From: Anisus vortex
Lineage: Eukaryota > Mollusca > Gastropoda > Planorbidae
NCBI GenBank assembly: GCA_949126835.1
Contig: OX421497.1
Span: 20,119,409 to 20,183,408 of the forward strand
Direction of reading: 5' to 3'
DNA length: 64,000 bases
The notes below the pieces were generated by a model. That model ran no database searches. It was given only the letters and a program-made list of their open reading frames with translations, and was not told where the DNA came from. The translations under genes and the position numbers were made by a program. Positions 57,311 to 64,000 of this stretch are shown here, one piece after another (the first letter of the stretch is position 1; each line of letters opens with the position of its first letter).

Positions 57311-60055
57311 ATACACTCTCAGAGAAGCGCAAAGCTAAGCAAAACCAATCTGACACAACCCCTCTCCCCCTCCCCAACCATAAAATTGTTTCGTTCTAGT
57401 GCCTACAAACCCCGTCACCTTCTTGGAGAGAAAAATTCTTTGAAATCTGATCCACCTGCAGATGGTCTGATTTACATTACTTTTTAAAAGGAATAAAAAA
57501 AAACTCCATCTCCTGGAGTCTAGAGTTCTGGTCTCAAGAGCAGCATTGGCACATCTCCAATTCCGAAGATTTTTGCTCTCCTAGACTCTCTTGTCTCTCT
57601 CTCTCTCTTTGCTCTCAATTTTCTTATAATCTTTTTTAAACTTAGATTCATTTTTGGGGGGGAGTTGGAGGCTTGAGAGGTATACACTTACGCGTATACT
57701 CATTCACTCAAACATACACACATAAACTCACAAAGGACGTACTCACGTTCGCTTCCGTAATGTATACTTTAACTTCTCCGTTTATTTACGTCTTTAATTT
57801 TTCTTTTTTCTGTTGTTTTCTTCCCTTCTATTGTTTACTCCACAACCCTGTTTTTTTTTTAAGAGAAAGAGATGGTTTATTATGCCTGTGTTCGATGTAT
57901 CCCTCCATCGGCTATTAGATTTCAGCATTAGCCATGTAACGTATTGAAAAGCTGAGTATTCCAGACAGCCTGTAATTCTTTAAAAAAAAATATATATATG
58001 TTTGTTGATTTCTTTTTTTGGTATTTAACGTTTTGAGAAAGTCTGGTTTTGAAAAATCTGCTACACAAAACATTTTATGTGTAACTGTAATTAGATAACA
58101 ATAACTCATGAAATTAGGCTAAACCCAATTCCGAATACTAAAGTGAATGTTAAAGTATACATTGTTAGAAATGGCTCATTTCAAAGATTCGTCCAGCGAT
58201 CAATCTGGTTAATGGGACTGCTAAGCTCTTCAATTTGATTTCTTTATGTCTTATTAAGCTGAAATTCTGTTTGAGCTTAGAAATTGTTCGATGATTTTAA
58301 AATATTGGCTAAAATAGTTCCGTTGTTTTTTCTTCTCAATATCTTTAAATATTTTGATATTTTTGTTATATAGCTTAACTAAGATACTTGTTGTTGGGCT
58401 TAAAAAAACTCAATATTTGACTGAACAAAGCTATTCTTAAACTCTGGTCCAGCTAAGAAATGTTTCGGCATTTCAAAGCCTGTCCGAACAAAGACCAACT
58501 GCTAATGCATTGGGAAGTTTTATGTTCTAACTAAGCTATTGGTGTCTTCTTGTCTGTTTTTGTGTGGCCAGACTGAGGAATGTACGGCTATAATGCTGGG
58601 CTCGAATTGTGTGCTGACTACACTATCCGCTCATAGAAGTAATAGAAGTGTCCACATGAACTTATCATTTTAGTCAAAGAACTGTCTAGTGTATCATATA
58701 AGGCCTAACCTAGTAGTTAATTTCTACTGGTTACAAAATGACCGAAGAATTTGGATGTACTATTTGCCATAATATCTTGGTATGAACCGAGTACATGCGG
58801 TCACTCTAGAGTTTCGCTATCATATGCAAAGCCTATTTTCTTGATATTCTCTATATCTCTCTATCTCTCTCTCTCCCGCCTTTCCATGCCCCATTTTACA
58901 TTTACATACAACAATAGCAGTAGCTAGGAGGTTGGCAAAACAGATCAATTCCAAATAGGCCCACATGTAATACAAAAAAAATATTAATCTTTCAAAAATC
59001 TAATTTATTGTAACTAAATCTATTTGCTCGCGTATTAATTGCCCAGTCACAGCCAAACAAAAAACGGAATATTCGGCCGAAGTGAATGTTGGAGGCAATT
59101 TCCAGTTAGGCCCAAATATTATCTTATCTTATCTTATATTAGAATTACGCAGCACTTTAAGGTGTACACGTTTTCTAAACGCTTTAGTAAACCTTTTTTT
59201 TCTAAATTGCAACAGTCTAGATCCGAGATGAAATTTAAAACTGCATTAAAATAAAAAAAACTAATTAGAAAACAAAAACTCGTTCAGTATCGCCATTGAC
59301 AAAAAAAACCACAACTAACAACAAATAAGTATCGTCTAACATCTTTAAGACTCGGCTACCAAATTAAGTTCAGAGCAGCATTGGAAGCAGCGGTATCTTG
59401 ACACGCAATCGTGGCATCGATACTCACACTATTTGCATACACTAGCAGTGCAGGCCAAACACAGACATTCGAACAGAAACATAAGCAAGAAAAAAATTAG
59501 TGGCAGGTATCGAGTTAAATATTTCAATCACTTTGTAATCGAAGACAGAAATTGAAGAGCTCTACTTTTAAAAAAATGTTTGTTCATGTAAATAATGTGT
59601 TGATGTGTTTTACCAATTTAGTGGGGTTTTTTTATTGTGTCTATATAAGTATATATATATATATAGTGCTGAGGGGTTGTCCATAAAAGACGCCATGTGC
59701 TAATACGGGGAAAAGAAGGATTAGGGGTCAATTTGTTGTGACTATGTGTGCCATGGACGGTATACGCTTGAATCATCCAAGCGTTGCATTTTAATTTTCA
59801 TTCATTCATCCCTCTTTTCTGTCTATCTATTTATCTATATCTTATCTATCTGTATTTATGCACGTCTGTCGGTCTATATAGGCCTCGATAATGAGTTGCG
59901 TTTAAATAATACAACTTGTGAGATTGTAACTGTATCTAGATCTGTCTCCATGTCCACAATTTTCTATTTGTTTTCTCGATGTCTGTATCTTTCTATCTAT
60001 TAATCTATCTACCTGCCAGTATCCCTGTCTCTTTGTCAGTATGTACATTTCCTAT
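57311..60055. other. Unassigned AT-rich DNA
   Basis: About 2.7 kb. Short TC tracts at 57590-57610 and 58855-58875; a TTATC run at 59120-59137 that may be a LINE tail in minus orientation; an AT run at 59650-59665. No gene recognised. Confidence 0.45.
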
Positions 60056-60262
60056 CTCTCTTTCTCTCTTTCTCTCTTTCTCTCTTTCTCTCTTTCTCTC
60101 TTTCTCTCTTTCTCTCTTTCTCTCTTTCTCTCTTTCTCACTTTCTCTCTTTCTCTCTTTCTCTCTTTCTCCTTCTTTTCACACACACTCTCCTTCTGTGT
60201 CTCACTGTGTGTGGGTTCATCTCTCCCCCATCTCTCTCTCTCTCTCTCTCTAACTTTCTCTC
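60054..60262. repeat. (TCTCTTTC)n microsatellite
   Basis: Perfect 8-bp repeat at about 60057-60170, then (TC)n at 60230-60262. Frames on both strands are artefacts. Confidence 0.95.
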
Positions 60263-60304
60263 TCTCTCTCCCTCTCACTTACTTTTCTCGTTTGATTTCA
60301 AATA

Positions 60305-62855
60305 GTTTAAAAGTATCCTCACTTACCTAAACATTTTCCCTAGGAATGCCCCCCCCCCCCCACAACCCACCTGTGGACTACCAGATATGTACTCACCCTC
60401 TTATAATTGACTGAAATATCTCTTACGTCTTCTTCATCTTACCTCTAGCCTTGAGTATCTTACACTTACCTCTAGTATTGAGTATCTTACATTAAACTAT
60501 AGCTTTCAGTATTTTACTCTAGCCTTGAGTATCTTACTTTCTTCTTATAGCGTTTCTATTACATTGGCCTATTGCTGCATGATTTGTTTTCTAATGTGTG
60601 GTGTTTGTTGAAACAATATACAGTGTAATTGTCTCTATTAACTTCAGAGTCTATAAAATCGCTCGTATATAAGTGTATAATACAATCATACATACTGTTT
60701 TAATTGTTCAATCTATTAATATGTTCTGTTGTTTCTGCATAATATAGTATTATAGATGTTGTATTAGAACTGTATTTTCTAAATTATATATTCTGTTATA
60801 TCTGTATATTCTAGTGAGAAACTATTTTGTTTTCAATATATAGTTTCGTGTAACATTATTGATAATTTAGCTGCGTACGGTGTTTACATCACATACAAAC
60901 TGTTGTATCCTTTAGTGCGTATATTAACTAGAAGGTTTACACAATTTCTATTTCATAAAACATTTATAGAAAACATATCGAACATAAACCAATCATCAAA
61001 AGCTTAAACTGTTATTTATATCTTGTTTTTCTCTTGACCATTGATACACTTTGCCAATGCGCTAAAAGATGTGTTGGCTTTTCATCGTACAATACATTTA
61101 TTAAACATTATTTTTAACAGTAGCCTAAATGGTTTATAAAAACTCAATTGCAAATAAAAGAAAGTCAACTGAATAACTTGGAAGGTTTATGTTCATATAT
61201 GTTTTCAACCAATTAGCGCATGTGTAGACATTGGCCTAGTCGTTGCAAGGGAGAGAAGTGCTTATAGATTATAGAAAAACAACAAATGAATATTATACTA
61301 AAGTATCCGAGATGAACATTATCGTTATTATGAAAGTAATAAAGAAAATATAACGAAAACGTTAGAAAATATTTGCTGTTTACTTTTCAGTAAAATTTAT
61401 TTCTCTCTATTTATATTCATTTAGCCGATCCCTCCATCATTCTTCTAATACGTCTGCTATTTATTCAGCGGTATTGCATATCAAGTGTAATATGATCCGT
61501 AGTTGTAAGCGTACACCTCCCATAGTAAACTGTAAACAAACCACAGCCGTGATTTGCATATAGCAGCTGTGCATGGCAAGCCTGCAGGACGTATAGGCTA
61601 TAGAGAAGAGCACACGTCGCGTAGGCTGTTTGGGCTGCACGGGCTGTTTGAGCGTTGTCCTTTTATTTTGAGACAAATTTATGGGGAAAAAAAAAGTCGA
61701 AATTTTAATTGTTGTTAAAGACCGGAAAAGAAAAACGCAGATAATTTTTAAGATTTGTTTGACAGAAGTGTCAGAACGCTTCCACAGAGACATTAAGGGA
61801 ACAAAAAATGGCGGAGGAGGGGGGGGGGGGCAGACTGCACATCTATCGACCGTCTCATGTTACGCAGGTCCGCATTTAACTTTATGGTCGTATCGAATAC
61901 CTGGATGCTTAGCATGTTTTCTGATACCTGACATGTGCATCTCTTAATCCTCCAGTGAACATAAAAATCTGTGGGAGAGTCCAGTGGGCGGCTAAGCGGA
62001 AGTCGTTGTGTGGGTTAAAGTCACAGCTCTCGGCATAAACGTTATTTTGGTGCTCGGGCCGTGGAATATGATCTCATATCTCTTGGATTTCCGGCATCAG
62101 TGAACCGAATTAAAAGTCATCTGATCATTTAGTTGGCCACATAATCTTCTCGTATACCGCGCCACACCCAAAAAAGCTGACACATGCTTAGCCATTTAGC
62201 AACTACCTTTTTTAATACATAAACGGCTTCACAAATTTCTAGGCCTGTTTATTGTAGTTTAATTCATATGACTATAATATACCAGAGTGTGTTAACAATA
62301 GAAATTGATCATTATTGCCTGTGTCAATGGAATTACGATCATCAAATAACCCTCCATCTAGACACCATAATATTACATTTAATTTACACACCATACTATT
62401 ACATTTCATCTAGTCACCATAATAAAACATTTGATTTAGACACCATCATATTATATTTAATGTACACCCCATAATATTACATTTCATGTAGTCTACACAT
62501 CATTATATTACATTTAATTTAAAGACCATAATATTACATTTCAGCGGCATCCACATAAATATTCCATAAGGACAAATGAACTCTTCAAGTAATGTGTCTG
62601 GAACACTGATTGCTCGTTATCCTATTGGTGCTCGTGCACAGGCGTTAGGTGGGGGCGCCGTAGATGGGAGGGGGCGTCTGGAGAGATTATAATATGGCTT
62701 AGATTTTTTCTTAACTAAATATTGAAATACACGTCGTTGTATGAGTTAAGGCAGCATTTAGTAATATGGTTGCATAATGCGCTGTTTGAGATCAAAGACA
62801 TAGAACAGACGAACTGCTAGATTGACAAAAAGGTAGGTTAAAGTTTGACAGATAA
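60305..62855. other. Unassigned AT-rich DNA
   Basis: TCTTAC/TTGAGTAT words recur at 60440-60535 and TAATATTACATTT words at 62365-62540 (about 30-40-bp spacing, degenerate). The 110-codon minus frame at 61461-61793 has no motif. No gene recognised. Confidence 0.45.
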
Positions 62856-63470
62856 ATAGATATATAGATAGATAGATAGATAGATAGATATGTGGATAGT
62901 AGATAGCTCAATGGATAGATAGATAGATAGCTCGATGGATGGATAAATAGAAAGCTCGATTGATGGAAATATAGATAAATAGATTTAAAAAATGGTAGAT
63001 GGATTTATGAGTAGTATCGATGGATGGATGAATGAATAGTCACATGGCTGAATGGAGGGACGTGGATGGATGGATGAATGAATACATGAATTCGTGGATA
63101 CATGGATAAATATATGGATGGATAAAGGGCTAAGAAATGCATGGATGGTGAATAAATGGGCGGTAATATGGATGGATGAAGGAATACGTAAAGAAATGAA
63201 TAAATAAATGAATGGGTAGATAGATCGATGGGTGAATGAATGAATAGATTGATGGATATGTAGCTGGATAGTTGAATGAAGGAATAGATTGATGGATATG
63301 TAGCTGGATAGTTGAATGAAGGAATGGGTGGAACGGGACATAGATAGCTGGATGGATATATAGATGGATATATGAATAAATGAACGTGTAGATCGATGAA
63401 TGGAAAGATGAATAAATGAATAGATGGACGGGTAGACAGATTGTTGAATGAATGGCTAATTCCAAGATAA
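62856..63470. repeat. GATA/GGAT-rich degenerate tandem region
   Basis: (GATA)n at 62860-62890 passes into ATGGATGGATGAATGAATA-type words. A 45-bp block with GATTGATGGATATGTAGCTG is directly duplicated at 63246-63325. Minus-strand frames rich in HPSI are artefacts. Confidence 0.9.
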
Positions 63471-63487
63471 ACTTTGTTTGTATATAA

Positions 63488-63530
63488 CACAAGCTACATT
63501 GCCCGGCGTTGCCCGGGTGAAAAAAAAACA
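63488..63530. repeat. TTGCCCGGCGTTGCCCGGG dispersed motif
   Basis: A short, CpG-rich inverted/direct motif in AT-rich DNA; I recall such words at ends of dispersed invertebrate repeats. Not classified. Confidence 0.35.
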
Positions 63531-63771
63531 GGACTGTTTGAGGTGCAGATAACAAATGTATAAACTACACTTAAAAGAAAACTATAAATCTAATATTTAA
63601 ATTATAATTTTTTTACTGAATACTTTTAGGAACGTAAATAAATATTGTAATCGGGTAAAAAAAAAAGGCAAATATTTTGTATTTAACAAAATCTATATTG
63701 CCTGTAGATTTACAATGTGTTTTGTTTGAAAAAGTTTGAAAAAAATATTGTCGAAAAAAAATATAGTAAGT

Positions 63772-63842
63772 ATAACTGGAGAATCGAACCCTGGTCGCCC
63801 GTATAGCAGTCCACTACCTTTACCACTGAGCTATCGAAGACA
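63772..63842 (-). mobile_element. tRNA-like sequence (SINE head or tRNA pseudogene)
   Basis: The minus strand reads TCTTCGATAGCTCAGTGGTA (A-box-like TAGCTCAGTGG) and, 40 bases on, GGTTCGATTC (B box). The T-arm pairing is poor and the acceptor ends do not pair, so it is not a functional tRNA as it stands. Confidence 0.5.
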
Positions 63843-64000
63843 CATGTCCGATGTGAAAAATTATTAGACGGTATATAGGGCTAGGCCTAGATAGGTCAGT
63901 GATATCACGTGATTTCAAATTGACCATTGGGGATCCGCGGGGGGCCTAACACGGTATTTATATATATATAGATAGTAAGTTTCATGTAGGAATCCAACCG

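Noticed and set aside
63772..63842. Functional tRNA gene
   Set aside because: A and B boxes are recognisable but the acceptor and T stems do not pair properly.

Overview
The window looks like AT-rich, gene-poor nuclear DNA of an invertebrate animal. I think a mollusc, probably a heterobranch snail, is most likely. The reasons are animal-type transposons (hAT-type MITEs with 8-bp target duplications, CR1/L2- and RTE-like LINE remains, a Ty3/Gypsy LTR family), tRNA-derived SINEs whose body resembles ones I recall from freshwater snails, and very abundant simple and tandem repeats. There is no operon, no bacterial-style gene and no confident host gene. The species call is an inference.

Layout. 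1-9 kb: a chain of minisatellites (15-, 16-, 24-, 27-, 39- and 18-bp units) with one broken RTE-like reverse transcriptase. 9-18 kb: dispersed repeats, a TA-flanked MITE, several hAT-type elements, a SINE, a LINE 3' end and a possible CpG-rich promoter near 14.1 kb. 18.27-20.27 kb: a 2-kb, 20-bp satellite. 20-27 kb: more tandem repeats (46- and 67-bp units, TC tracts) and LINE/SINE pieces. 27.7-29.1 kb: a 19-bp minisatellite abutting the 3' part of a CR1/L2-like LINE with an open 364-codon RT reading frame. 30.7-42.65 kb: a degenerate 249-bp-period array, then a 53-bp satellite split by a 9.1-kb nested insertion. 45.5-51.8 kb: a second copy of the LTR element in inverted orientation. 52-64 kb: a 1.65-kb hAT-like element, further minisatellites and microsatellites, and apparently empty DNA.

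The most informative feature is a pair of LTR retrotransposons of one non-autonomous family: copy A, plus strand, 34576-40979; copy B, minus strand, 45493-51784. Each has near-identical LTRs starting TG and ending CA, a perfect 4-bp target duplication (AATC for A, CCAG for B) and the same primer-binding site. Each carries one long ORF that runs from a SCAN-like Gag through a zinc knuckle and retropepsin into scattered pieces of integrase. Reverse transcriptase and RNase H are absent. The two copies are independent insertions sharing the same layout, so the deletion derivative itself was copied. It presumably used enzymes supplied in trans. The C-terminal end after the integrase remnant carries a predicted membrane segment.

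A second theme is nesting: satellite > MITE-bounded 9.1-kb segment > GTGGCGTAGCC-ended element > LTR element A, and SINE > hAT MITE. The target duplications give a readable order of insertion.
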